Assembly: GCF_030867095.1 (NCBI RefSeq)
Contig: NC_081831.1
Span: 72,818,716 to 72,882,715, forward strand
Length of the DNA stretch: 64,000 nucleotides
Source: Alligator mississippiensis
Lineage: Eukaryota > Chordata > Crocodylia > Alligatoridae
Direction of reading: 5' to 3'
Of this stretch, positions 13,601 through 22,359 are shown one piece after another (positions within the stretch are counted from its first letter, which is position 1; each line of letters opens with the position of its first letter). The notes under the pieces were generated by a model. It was not told the origin of the DNA, did no database searches, and worked only from the letters and a program-made list of their open reading frames with translations. Both the position numbers and the translations under genes were made by a program.

Positions 13601-16600
13601 AGAAATCCATTGGCATGGGACATCTCTTTAAAGTGCTGAAAAATTCAGCTGCTAATGTCTTAATGCCATTTGGTTTAGGAGTGAAAACATGCAAAACCAG
13701 TCATATGAACTAGAAGAAGGTGGCAATGGGAACTGCTTTCTCAGGTACAGGAGAGCCAAGCAAAATACATAGCGAATTATTGGTGTTTTACAGATCCCCT
13801 CTGAAGCTCCCTCTGCAGTCCTTGCCAATCCAGCCTCCCAAGCCAGCAACACGCTTCCTGTCGACTTCAGCACTCCTGCCAGTCCCGTGGGCTGTCTGGA
13901 TACTTCCGCAGCCAAGCACAGGATTGCACTAAACCCACGGAAACAGAGAGTCTTCACTAGTAAGAACCAGCAAATCCTGGTAAGTCTTGCTGTGCGGATG
14001 AGGGCACCATGGGAGATGCTGGTGTATGTCATGTGCATCCCACGAACAGGTTCAATACCAGAATAAATGCAACTGATTCCAGTGGGAATTGTCCTATGGG
14101 CTTTAACAGAGACTGGATCAGACAGCTGTCCTGTTTTGAGCCGAAACTCTTCCTGTGCAGCCAGGAGCAGGAGGATTGTGCTAGGGTGAGAATTAAGTTG
14201 TGGAAACAAATTGACACAAATAATCAAGAGGAGACTAAAACAACCAGTGGAATAAAGCATCCCACAGACTGGCTTAGTCAGAGCTGGTCAAAAGATGAGA
14301 ATTCAGTCCTATGGAAAAGTTTGGGCCCAAAGGATTTTTACTTGAAAATTTCACCACTGTAACTCCAAAGGATTTTTGTGGTGTTTTATTCGAATCAAAA
14401 TGGGGGAAAAAATCAAGTTTTTCTCCCCTTCCTCTTCCTTTTTTCAAATGGAAAAAAGCAAAGAGAGGGCAAACCTCCTATACCCAAAAGTTGATTTTGG
14501 TTTTGTGTGAATAAAACTGGAAATGTTTGTGTCCTGATTATTTCAATTAAAAAGGTTTTGAAAGATTTATTTAATTTTTTGCAAAAGGGTTTTGTTTTGG
14601 GTTTTTGGGGGTGGGGATTGGAAAAGCTTTTGTATTGCTTGACAAGACGGTTGGATTTTTTTTTTTTTAAACAAACCTTTTCTACAAAAAATAGTTCGAC
14701 TAACTCTCTTTGCATCCCAAAGTTGCACTACTGTAAGAAGCCTTGGACTAGCCTTGGCCCTAGCAGCAACTGGGGTTTTGAAACCTAATATATGAAGCCT
14801 TGTGATTTCCTCCATTTGCAATGGCAGAAGGGATCACAACTGGGTGGGGAGGCTCCTGCTGGGAGAAGACCCTTGTTCTCCAGACCCTGAAAAGTGTATT
14901 GTGGGGCATATAGGATGTAAAGGGTCTCTCTGGGAGTAGTATGGCAGAAAGGTACAGAGTAGCTCCACGCAGCATTTTTTTCTCTGCACCAAGAGCATTT
15001 CCAAATGAAAATCTTTTCTGAAACAGTTGTTTTTAGGAGGAATAAGGATTCCCTTGTTTTTGTGGCTTTTTTGCCCTTGGGAAGAGGGAGAAATACCCTG
15101 CCAGGCAGACTGAGATATAAGGGAACATGTTTCCCACAGAATCTGTGATGCTCTTTATGCTGCAGCCCGTGAAAGCATAGCCATCTCTGATCTCCTGTTG
15201 ACATGACACATCTGATGTATTCTCCTCCATCCTGCTGTGAGATGCCTTGAAAGCATCTTGTGTCAAAAAATGTCAATTCTACAATTATTCTGAAACCAAA
15301 ACGTTGCGTTTTGAAGCATGGATGTCTTGCTCAGATCTTCATTGCAGTGGCAACATTTATTCAGGGCATGGTTTAAGTTCCAGTACAGGATTTTTTTCCC
15401 CGTGTGTGTGCACCAGTATGTGTGTGTATGTGCTTGTTTTTATAGACAATGTAAGCTTTGTGCATAATTTTTTACTCTGAACTCATTGCACCATGGTAGG
15501 TAGAGCAACTGGAAAATGAGTCGAGCTCTCCTGAAGCTGGAGAAAAGAAGAAAAGTTTGGGAAAATTACTTGACAGTGACCAGCAGGAAACTAACTGGGA
15601 AGGTAATGCCTAATCTGAAGGCTGAGTTTTTAAATCGCATAAGTGAATTTTGGTGGAGGTTACGAGTCAGGCCTATAGATTCCATGTTTAACTAAAAGCT
15701 GTATTACAACTAGACTGCTTTTGGTTTTTTTTCTTTTTTTTTTACTTTATTTGATTTTCATAATATCATAAGCTCTTACCCTACTGTCAGGCATTGGCAA
15801 AGTAGCAGTTGGTGGCAAGAAAAGTGTCACGTGCTGTGCTAAACAAGCAAGTGACGGTGATGCTAAATGGGTTGATCAGCTTTGCAGAAGGCACTAAAAA
15901 GATGGATAGAAGTAACTTTTACTAAAGCACATGGGTCACAGAGGAGCCTAACTCTCATTGGCAGGGACTTACCTTTCAGTTTTGAAAATGCTCCCCATGG
16001 TCCATAAAGAATGCCTCACACCCTGCCCCTGGAATAGGCCATCTTGAGAGATGCTGTGAAATGTGTGTTTAAAAGAAGCAAGTACATTTTCCTTGATAAC
16101 TTATTCTGAATGCACTAGTAAAATCAACTGAAACTTTTACAAAATGTCCCAGTTTTTTACAAGCCTCAACTTCAGTCAGTGCACCATAAACCCACTGAGT
16201 GACTGCAGTGATAGTCAGAACATCAATGCTTTGCTATTAAGCCAAGCTCATGGACCAAACCCACAGGGCACTTAATGTTTTCTGTGTGGGGCTCAGTGCT
16301 TATGACTCTCAGACGTGAAAGAGGGAGTGACGAGTCTCAGCATCTCACAGGATTGGCGTTAAAGTAAAAAATGAGTGAATGCAATCCAGCTCTTTGGCCT
16401 CATTTGGTAGGTAGCTCAGCATCTTCTACTGCCTTTACAAAGCACCTGGAGACCTGCTGGTCCCAAAGTATTTGACCAGATCTGTAGGCTCAGATTTTGT
16501 TAAAAGACAATTCTGGAAATTAAATTCAGAAACAGCACAACAACAGGAAACGCTTTCCATTGCTGGTACTGCGGATTGTATAGTCCTGAGACTGCTGCTA

Positions 16601-19600
16601 TGTTAGTTATGTTAGTTATTATGGTGATTTTGTTATGGCTTGGATACTTGAACTCAGGGAATTGGACTGAATTCAATAATTGAGCAAGCATCAGCCAGTT
16701 CCCAGCCCTGCTACATATTCAAATGGAAACCACACTATTTCACTAGCGCATCACCCATTTTAATGCATTTTGACAGTGTTTGGGCATCTAACAAATGGCA
16801 TGAAAATGTTTGGGAATGGTTAGAAAGTAACCCAAGTGAACAAAATGAATTAGTCAGAGGTGTTGTATGAGCCGTAACCTTACGACAGAGGTTGTTTCTA
16901 TTCTACTCAATACAGGTTCAGCAGTCCAGGAAGAGAGAAATGTAAAGGGGAGTAGTGCTAAGGAGCTACCAACCATAACAAAGGCTACTGATGTTGCAGA
17001 TCACCCCTGGAGTTGCCTCCCAATGGCAGAAGTATTTTGTACTGTGCTGCAAGAAGATTCATGCTTTACAGAAGCAGACGATCACCGTAAAGTATCTGCA
17101 TCCTGTCTGAAGGTTCAGCCTTCTCTAGTGAAGGCTGAGGAAGAGACCAAAGCAGAGGAGGAATCAGGATCTTGCTGCTTTGTGGAGTCTATTGGTGAAT
17201 TCAAATTACATCAGCAAAATACTGATCCAGAAGAAATTGAACCCTCTGGTTCCCTACAGGCTGCAACAGAAGCAGCTGTCTTTCTGGACATGTTAACATC
17301 AGATTTGGGTAGCCACTGCATGGAAAAGGAAGCTGTAAATGCAGTGGAAGATGCCATCCAGGGATCTGTAACAAACCTTATGGATCAAAGTGACAAAGAG
17401 TCTGAAGATTTGGGTCTGATGCTTGGAGGTAAAGCTGAAGATCATCCATGTACTACTGAGAGCAGTTTCATCCAGCCCAACCCAGATCCTGCTCTGTGTA
17501 TATCGCAGGTTCATTTAGCCATTTTGGAGGCTTCCGCTGAGAGGGAGAAGATGGCTGTTTCCATGCTTGAAGACACATTGGCACCAAAAGACGTTAAAGA
17601 AACATGTGAATTTATAGAATTTAAACCACCCACAGACCACGTAGAAACAGAAAAAAGCTCATCTGTGTCCATCTCAGATGTAGACTGCATGCTGCCTCAG
17701 AGCAAAGCAAGCAAAGAATTACCTTCCAAAACGCCTTGTCCTGTTTCAAAGATTAGTCAGGGCAATCAGCAGACGGGTGCATCTGACAATTTGGAAAAAC
17801 CTTCTGTCGGCTGCCTTGCCTCCTCAAGTCTGGCAGGTTTCAAGAGTTATTTCCCTTCTAATGGCGATGTTAAGGAGAACCAGTCCAGCAACATCACTTC
17901 TCAAAAGAAAAGAAAGAAAGAAAGCAAATCCTCAGACAGTGTGAAGACTCCACTCAAATCTGCTGCTACTAAGCCAGTTCGATTCACCATTGCTCCCGCC
18001 TGGCAAAGATCTCTTTCAGGGGGGTCCAGTTCCAAGGAAGATTCGTGCGCTAGAAGCTCCCCAACATCACCCATACGCCCAGAGTTCTTCGAAGGAACGG
18101 CAAAAGAACATGCTTACTTCGACGCAGCCATGCAAGAGCCTATCAAGAACAGCCCAGAAGGCTTTGATAAGGGCAGCGAATGCGGTTTGAACTCCTGCAT
18201 GGAGTGGGCAGAAAATGTTGAAAGCCCATTTGGAGTCAGACTGAGAAGAACATCATCCTTACTCAAATATCACAGCGATGCACATAATGAGTCCCCGAAG
18301 CTGATTCCATCAACGACTCAGGCTCTCGCACCTGCTTCTCTCAAGGAGGATCACAAAGTGGTTGGCACTGGAAAGCCATCTCAGGGCCTGCCAAGCAGCA
18401 CAAAATCATTAGCTAAAAAATCTGATCTCCCAGAAGGAAAAAGTCCTCCTAGAAGCAAACCTGAAGAAGTGACAAAGAAGCAGCATGGCAGCAAACCTTC
18501 AGGTATTTGCACTGTATTTTTGTCCAAAATTGTTGAGAACAATAGCCATGCTAAACAATTAACAGGAGTATAAATTCTCTCTGATAGCCTAGACCCCAAG
18601 GTAGAGAACCACATTCAGCTCTGCCATCATCTGGGTTACATCAGGGCTGCAATTTGGCCTCATAATTTGAGTTTGGCTATTTGGCAGAGTTCTTAGCTTC
18701 CATATATGTGGTAGGAGCAGGAAAGAGTAGCAACCACACAGTAGCTGGAGGGGCAAATCTTCACATAGATGAGTTTTCACCTATGCTTCTTGAAACTTGC
18801 TGGTGCTTTACACATGATTTTCAGGCTACTGCAATTTAGAGCATAACCAGTTGTCACTTTATTTGTGATTTTTTTTAATTACCTGACACACAATATTTGG
18901 GATATGGAAAGGCAGCCTGTTTTTAGCTGGACTAAGTAAGAAAGATACCACATTTATTCAAAGCATGTAGCTTTGAAAGCTAAATCTTACTTCCATTTAA
19001 GTTGATGGGAGTTCTGCCATTGACTTTAGTAGGCCTGAGGTCAGGTTTAGACTCCAGCAGAAAAACAGGATTAACATCAGCTATTGCCAAGGAGCCAGGA
19101 CGAAATCAGCAGGTAAAGCAGATTTGTCTTCCCACTTCTCAAAGAACAGGATAGATGCTGACAGTTTTAAAGCACCAGACTCTTTAGCTTTTGGCTAACC
19201 TAAATCCATTCTCTGCTGCGAATATGCTTCTTTTGTAGAAAAAGTCCCTGGTCCACACTTGGAAACTACTTCTTCTGAACCAGCCTGGGTGTCTATGGCA
19301 AAACTAAAGCAGAAAGGTTTCCAGGGCCATCCTTTTGCCAAAGGACATAAAGTTGAGGACAGACCTTTGACTAAAATGGATCAAGAAGAGGTACAGTGCA
19401 GTTGGGTGCCTAGTGGCGGGTGAACTAGGGTGGTTGCAAATGCTGTGACAGCATGGCTGGGCATCTCTGCAAAATGCTGCATTTTATAGTCTCGGCCTGC
19501 AGGCTTTTAGCAATGCATGCAGCAATGTTCTCCACACCTGCAGGCTGACGCTGGTGCAAATGAACAGATGTTTGTGTGACTGGTCCTCAGTTTCTGTATT

Positions 19601-22359
19601 ACCCCAATCCTATATCTTCTTGGATCTGACCTCTTTTAGGGACTTGCCCAACACACAGTGTAATTGGAAGCAGTCCCAAGCCTGCTCTACGTTTTGACAG
19701 CTTTCCCCTGTCTCTCTGACCTGCTTCAGAGAACAGTGGTCATGGGGCAGGACTGGGAGTTTTCCGGCTGGTCCCCAGAATCCCTGTGTGATCCTGGAAA
19801 AGTTGCTTGACCTCTGAGCAGTTCTTCCCTATCTGCAAAATAGGAATAGTAACAACAGTAGGGTTGAGAGACATAGTCACTAACATTCGTAAAGGGCTTT
19901 GAGATACTTGCACACAGGTTACCATGGAAGGGTATTTCAGTGATCCATGTGATCGTAAGAGTATAGCAGACTTAATGGGGAGGGGGTACTTGCAGCACAA
20001 GCAGTGATTGCTAACCACAGCAAAAGGAAACTGTATAAAGAGAAGGATCTCCCTTGGTAGATCCCCTGCATAGCACCTGTGCCTGCTTCTTTCACTCTTG
20101 CCACGTTCTCTGAGTCGGGCCCAAAGAGCCATGCTGCCCAGCTTGGAGACATTGAGAGAAATCTGGAGCAGAGCTTTCCAGCTGTATCCTCACTTGTGGG
20201 CTCCTTATTGGACTTTTTTTTTGTCTTAAAGCAAGTGACCTGTGCTAGTGACAACTTATTGAGGAAGAGCGCAGCCCGCGGCCTGTGCCCTCAGGAGAAG
20301 AAATCACAGATGAAGATCACGTCTGCTGCAGCAGGTATGTAAGAGACTCGTGTGCAAGAGAAAGAGAAAAAGTAATTGTCAAGATCTCTGTTAGTCGGTA
20401 GTGATTTTGGGGGGGCCCAACTTGAGACACTTGATCTTCAGAGAGCAGGGGCTCAGCATTTTGAGCCATTACCTTGGGTCTAGGCCTGGACATGATGCTT
20501 CTCACCAGCTTGTTCCAGAGAAGGCATGTGGGGAATGTGAGGAGCCTTAACTGTGGTGTCAGGGCATGGAGTGGAGGAGAGGGAGTGGTGATTTACTGCT
20601 GTTAGAGACCAGGAGTAAATTGCATTTTCAAGAGATCAGGGAGGAAGGAGGGGAGGGATGCTGACGCACAGGTGTGCGAGTCATGATGCCTTTCTGCTCT
20701 GCTGCTGGGTTGGTGCAGCTGATGTCTTTGCTATCCTGCAGTCCTGTGCCTAAAGCTCCCATGGCACACAGACAAGTCAGATTTGCAGCTGATAGTACAT
20801 TGGGGTAAATGCACTCCACAAACTTCAGTGAGTGAATGAGCTATCTCCCCCCATCCCGGATGGCTGGTGGGGCAGCAGATGGCTGCCTGAGGAACTGCCC
20901 TCCCACAGCAATGTTTGTGTCAGCTGCCAGCTCAGCCGTGCACAATTAAAACACAAGCAAGTGGTTTTTGGATGGACTCCGTGATGTATCAGTGTGATCC
21001 TCAGGCTTGCGAAAGTAGTTACAAAGCTCAGAAAAAGGAGGCAGGTGGGAAGCTCGAGTATGTCTTGCACTTCACGAGTGGGAAGTCCCCTCTTTGAACG
21101 CTGTTGGGAATGGCTGAGGAATGCTCCCACGCCTCTGTGCTAGTGCTGTCTGAGCCGATGGAGGCTCTGCAGTCTCCGCTGGCAATCCAGAAGCTGGCTG
21201 TGCCTGGCCTCTCAGGCTTTGAACTCTCTCCTTGGCTGAAACTCAAACCATCTGTGGCCATTTAAACTTTTCTCCATGCTGTCTTGCTCCAAGGATTGTC
21301 CTGGTGGTCCAATGTCTTCATATTGATGCTCAGCTCTTAAACATTTTACACATCTCTGATCCAGGTTGAAGTCTCTAACATGCATCTGTTCAGGTCCTGC
21401 TGTCAGGGTAACAGCCAGCATTATCAGCACTTGACCAACAAGACAGGAAGATTGCCAAGGTCTTAAACCCTTCCTCTATCTGGTTGTCCCCATATTAAAT
21501 AGGGGCCAGTAATTTGCCTAGGTGAGGTGGAGGTGAATACCTATATACGATGTCCAGAGCAAGTATTAAACCGGGTTGTGCCTTTTGTCTTTCAAATGAC
21601 TTCCAGTAACTTTCTCCTACCCCTGAGATGTGATGCAGCGTAGATGTGCCCCAGGCACTGAGCATGTAGGTGCCAGACTCCCATTGGCACTTGAGCTCCT
21701 GGTTCACTTAGGCACTTCTGAAAAGTCTTCCATGTATCTAGGGCTTTGCTAGGGGCAGAGTGTACTCTCCAAAGGACACAAGCAAGGCTGCTCCAGGGTC
21801 AAGGTAGATGAGATCTGCCAGCTGAGCGGACCTCAAGGGCAGGGAACTTCCCTTGGCTTTGACCAGGAGTCAGCAGATGTTTTTCACTGATTTCATCATG
21901 AGCTTTGCTGCTGGCATCCACAAACAGCTTCTGTTCACTCTGGCAGTGGAGCACAGCATCCTGGCCAGTGCTGGAGACCAGGCAGCCGAGTCATTGCCAA
22001 GAAGGTTGGACTGCTAGTTCCTGTTATGTCATCACGGCGTTGTAGGCATTGTGTGCTGCAAGCAACAGGGTTTTGCCTGGCCTTTAGATGACGTTGCTTT
22101 AAAGAGCAGGACAAAAGTTGGTTAGCAAGAGCTGCGCTTTTAACTCCCTGCTATGCTGATGATGGTTCTGGTGTTGTTTTCAGCAGGTGCAGTTGGATCT
22201 GCTGCTCAGGAAGCATCTGGGGCTCCCACTGCTGAAAAGGAAACAAGACAGTCCTCTAACCTGCCAATGACACCGTGCAGCCCTGTTGAACCCCCCTGGC
22301 TGTCCCTGGCCAAGAAAAAAGCTAAAGCTTGGAGTGAAATGCCCCAGATTGTACAATAG
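1546..22359 (+). CDS. KIAA1210: KIAA1210 (CRACD-family actin regulator), multi-exon span, 3' part of gene
   Basis: Span of nine coding exons (1546-1675, 4760-4918, 7816-7881, 13794-13979, 15500-15602, 16916-18502, 19239-19390, 20232-20334, 22184-22359), all bounded by AG/GT and phase-compatible, giving about 886 residues. Family evidence: an ALSHDSVFI segment and an LQLQQN segment near the start of the visible part, APAWQRSLS and FGVRLRRTSS in the large exon, and the C-terminal tail EPPWLSLAKKKAKAW. These are typical of CRACD (KIAA1211), CRACDL and KIAA1210. CRACD inhibits actin capping protein; the KIAA1210 product is known as an acrosomal protein, with little mechanism described. The choice among the three paralogues rests on synteny: LONRF3 lies convergent downstream, as at human Xq24. 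CRACDL lies near LONRF2 in human, so the RING/Lon neighbour should be typed carefully. The start codon and N-terminal exons are outside the window. Family very likely, exact paralogue likely. Confidence 0.85.
1676..4759. other. KIAA1210 intron
   Basis: Mostly unique-looking sequence. A short CGGAGTAATTTACACTGG stretch near 2939-2957 and an AAGTGATTTGACTAAGGTCACC stretch near 4480-4501 look like worn SINE/MITE remnants common in reptiles. Nothing else recognised. Confidence 0.4.
4760..4918 (+). CDS. KIAA1210: KIAA1210 exon b
   Basis: Acceptor is a pyrimidine tract ending GCCCCCCAG at 4759; donor is GTATGT at 4919. The 53 residues are phase 0 at both ends. The exon opens L-Q-L-Q-Q-N-I-R-L-G and so continues the V-K-T-L-Q end of the previous exon into an amphipathic, glutamine-containing stretch that is conserved in position in the family. 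The remainder is acidic and Pro/Ser-rich, probably disordered. Confidence 0.85.
4919..6920. other. KIAA1210 intron, nothing recognised
   Basis: AT-rich, no supported gene or clear repeat. The open frames at 6136-6462 are minus-strand and isolated. Confidence 0.4.
6930..7290 (+). repeat. MIR-like CORE-SINE
   Basis: The MIR pattern appears in order: CTGGGACTCGGGAGACCTG, TTCAAACCCCAGCTCCACC, ATTATGGACAAGTCAGCTTC, then CTGTAAAAGGGG, TATCTCACAAGGTTGTGGTG and CAATAATAATACATTAAGGA. This matches head, core and 3' part of a MIR/CORE-SINE, with an insertion or divergent stretch in the middle. Confidence 0.65.
7291..7815. other. KIAA1210 intron, nothing recognised
   Basis: No repeat or RNA recognised; ends in the pyrimidine-rich acceptor region of the 22-residue exon. 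Confidence 0.4.
7816..7881 (+). CDS. KIAA1210: KIAA1210 exon c (22-residue microexon)
   Basis: A 66 bp exon with acceptor CCCACAG at 7815 and donor GTAAAG at 7882, phase 0 at both ends. It encodes S-S-N-P-V-Q-R-H-S-S-L-S-L-G-G-T-D-S-E-D-E-Q, a basic-Ser patch followed by a casein-kinase-like acidic Ser patch. It is supported by its position between two exons with matching phase, the quality of both splice sites and the absence of stops. Because it is symmetric, skipping would keep the frame. Confidence 0.75.
7992..8659. mobile_element. non-autonomous hAT-like DNA transposon
   Basis: The left end CATGGGTGGATCCA and the reverse complement of the right end CAGGGGTGGATCCA form an inverted repeat. 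The flanks TTCAAAAG (7984-7991) and TTCACAAC (8660-8667) are an 8 bp direct repeat with six matches, the target-site length of hAT elements. The 668 bp interior is GC-rich with no transposase frame. The family name is not known to me. Confidence 0.65.
8668..10202. other. KIAA1210 intron, nothing recognised
   Basis: Mixed-composition intron sequence. No gene or repeat family recognised. Confidence 0.4.
10203..10272 (+). tRNA. decayed tRNA-Gly(GCC)-like sequence (pseudogene)
   Basis: A-box TGGTTCAGTGG is perfect for tRNA-Gly. The anticodon loop region reads ACCTGCCATGCAGG with GCC in place, and the B-box-like GGTTTGATTCT is one step from GGTTCGATTCC. Stems are broken: the acceptor ends GCTGTTG and CTGCGCA pair poorly and the T stem has two mismatches. 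Read as a pseudogene or the head of a tRNA-derived SINE, not a working gene. Confidence 0.6.
10273..13793. other. KIAA1210 intron, mostly unique AT-rich sequence
   Basis: No repeat family recognised. 12030-13150 is notably AT-rich with a short CAGCCAGCCAGC run near 13070-13082. An A13 run lies at 12614-12626. Confidence 0.4.
13794..13979 (+). CDS. KIAA1210: KIAA1210 exon d
   Basis: Acceptor is GTTTTACAG at 13793 and donor is GTAAGT at 13980. The 62 residues are phase 0 at both ends. The first half is Ala/Ser/Pro-rich; the second half carries K-H-R-I-A-L-N-P-R-K-Q-R-V, resembling the basic K-x-x-x-K-P-K-x-Q-R-V segment of CRACD proteins. A long minus-strand open frame (13652-14260) overlaps this exon but has no splice or family support. 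Confidence 0.85.
13980..15499. other. KIAA1210 intron with AT-rich dispersed repeat
   Basis: About 14275-14700 starts CAGAGCTGGTCAAAA and is filled with TTTTG/AAAAT runs and a 12-base T tract near 14658-14669. A similarly built stretch occurs at about 26800-27110. This looks like a dispersed AT-rich repeat family, but I cannot name it. 15390-15440 has a short TGTGTG-rich stretch. Confidence 0.4.
15500..15602 (+). CDS. KIAA1210: KIAA1210 exon e
   Basis: Acceptor is GGTAG at 15499 and donor is GTAATG at 15603. It enters in phase 0 and leaves with one base, which the next exon completes to a Gly codon. The 34 residues begin V-E-Q-L-E-N-E-S-S-S and contain a charged E-K-K-K-S-L-G-K-L-L run. A second AG at 15503 is possible in principle but would not keep phase with exon d. 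Confidence 0.8.
15603..16915. other. KIAA1210 intron, nothing recognised
   Basis: AT-rich, with a T-rich run at 15722-15745. No gene or clear repeat. Confidence 0.4.
16916..18502 (+). CDS. KIAA1210: KIAA1210 exon f (large disordered exon with conserved basic core)
   Basis: This 1587 bp exon encodes about 529 residues. Its acceptor is CTCAATACAG at 16915 and its donor is GTATTT at 18503, entering with two bases and leaving with one. The first two thirds are acidic, Ser/Glu-rich and without obvious fold, as in the large central exon of the mammalian family members. A lysine-rich K-K-R-K-K-E-S-K stretch lies near 17901-17930 and could be a nuclear or actin-binding basic patch (inference). Two conserved motifs follow: V-R-F-T-I-A-P-A-W-Q-R-S-L-S at about 17977-18018 and E-S-P-F-G-V-R-L-R-R-T-S-S-L-L-K-Y near 18217-18270. 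These match the most conserved core of CRACD-type proteins. The frame stays open past the donor to a stop at 18571-18573, so intron retention would give a short alternative C-terminus. Confidence 0.92.
18503..19238. other. KIAA1210 intron
   Basis: The start is open in frame with exon f up to the stop at 18571. About 18985-19060 has TTGATGGGAGTTCTGCCATT and TGACTTTAGTAGGCCTGAGG, a fragment of the ancient reptile repeats built around CATTGACTTCAATGGGAG. Confidence 0.4.
19239..19390 (+). CDS. KIAA1210: KIAA1210 exon g (first WxSxAK motif)
   Basis: Acceptor is CTTTTGTAG at 19238 and donor is GTACAG at 19391. It receives one base from the previous exon and leaves in phase 0. About 51 residues include E-P-A-W-V-S-M-A-K-L-K-Q-K-G-F-Q, a conserved short motif in this family, in a basic, disordered setting. 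The motif recurs in related form in the last exon. Confidence 0.85.
19391..20231. other. KIAA1210 intron with MIR-like fragment
   Basis: Intron between exons g and h. Apart from the MIR-like fragment at 19780-19910 nothing is recognised. Confidence 0.4.
19780..19910 (+). repeat. MIR-like SINE fragment
   Basis: CTGTGTGATCCTGGAAAAGT, TGCTTGACCTCTGAGC, ATCTGCAAAATAGGAATAGT and GTAAAGGGCTTTGAGATAC follow the MIR core and 3' part in order. Confidence 0.6.
20232..20334 (+). CDS. KIAA1210: KIAA1210 exon h
   Basis: The acceptor is a long T tract ending CTTAAAG at 20231; the donor is GTATGT at 20335. It begins in phase 0 and ends with one base. It encodes about 34 residues, Q-V-T-C-A-S-D-N-L-L-R-K onward, basic and low complexity. 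No family motif is visible, so the call depends on splice sites, open frame and phase agreement with exons g and i. Confidence 0.72.
20335..22183. other. KIAA1210 last intron, nothing recognised
   Basis: Moderately GC-rich, no repeat or RNA recognised; several short antisense open frames without support. Confidence 0.4.
22184..22359 (+). CDS. KIAA1210: KIAA1210 last coding exon with stop
   Basis: Encodes about 58 residues ending in a TAG stop at 22357-22359. The C-terminal tail E-P-P-W-L-S-L-A-K-K-K-A-K-A-W-S-E-M-P-Q-I-V-Q is the strongly conserved end of CRACD-family proteins. The acceptor is a tandem TTTTCAGCAG: splicing after the first AG starts the exon at 22184, after the second at 22187. 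Both keep frame and differ by one alanine codon. No canonical AATAAA was spotted close downstream on this strand, so the poly(A) site is undefined. Confidence 0.9.

Noticed and set aside
13652..14260. 202-residue minus-strand open frame
   Set aside because: It lies antisense to a supported KIAA1210 exon and shows no domain, splice or family evidence.
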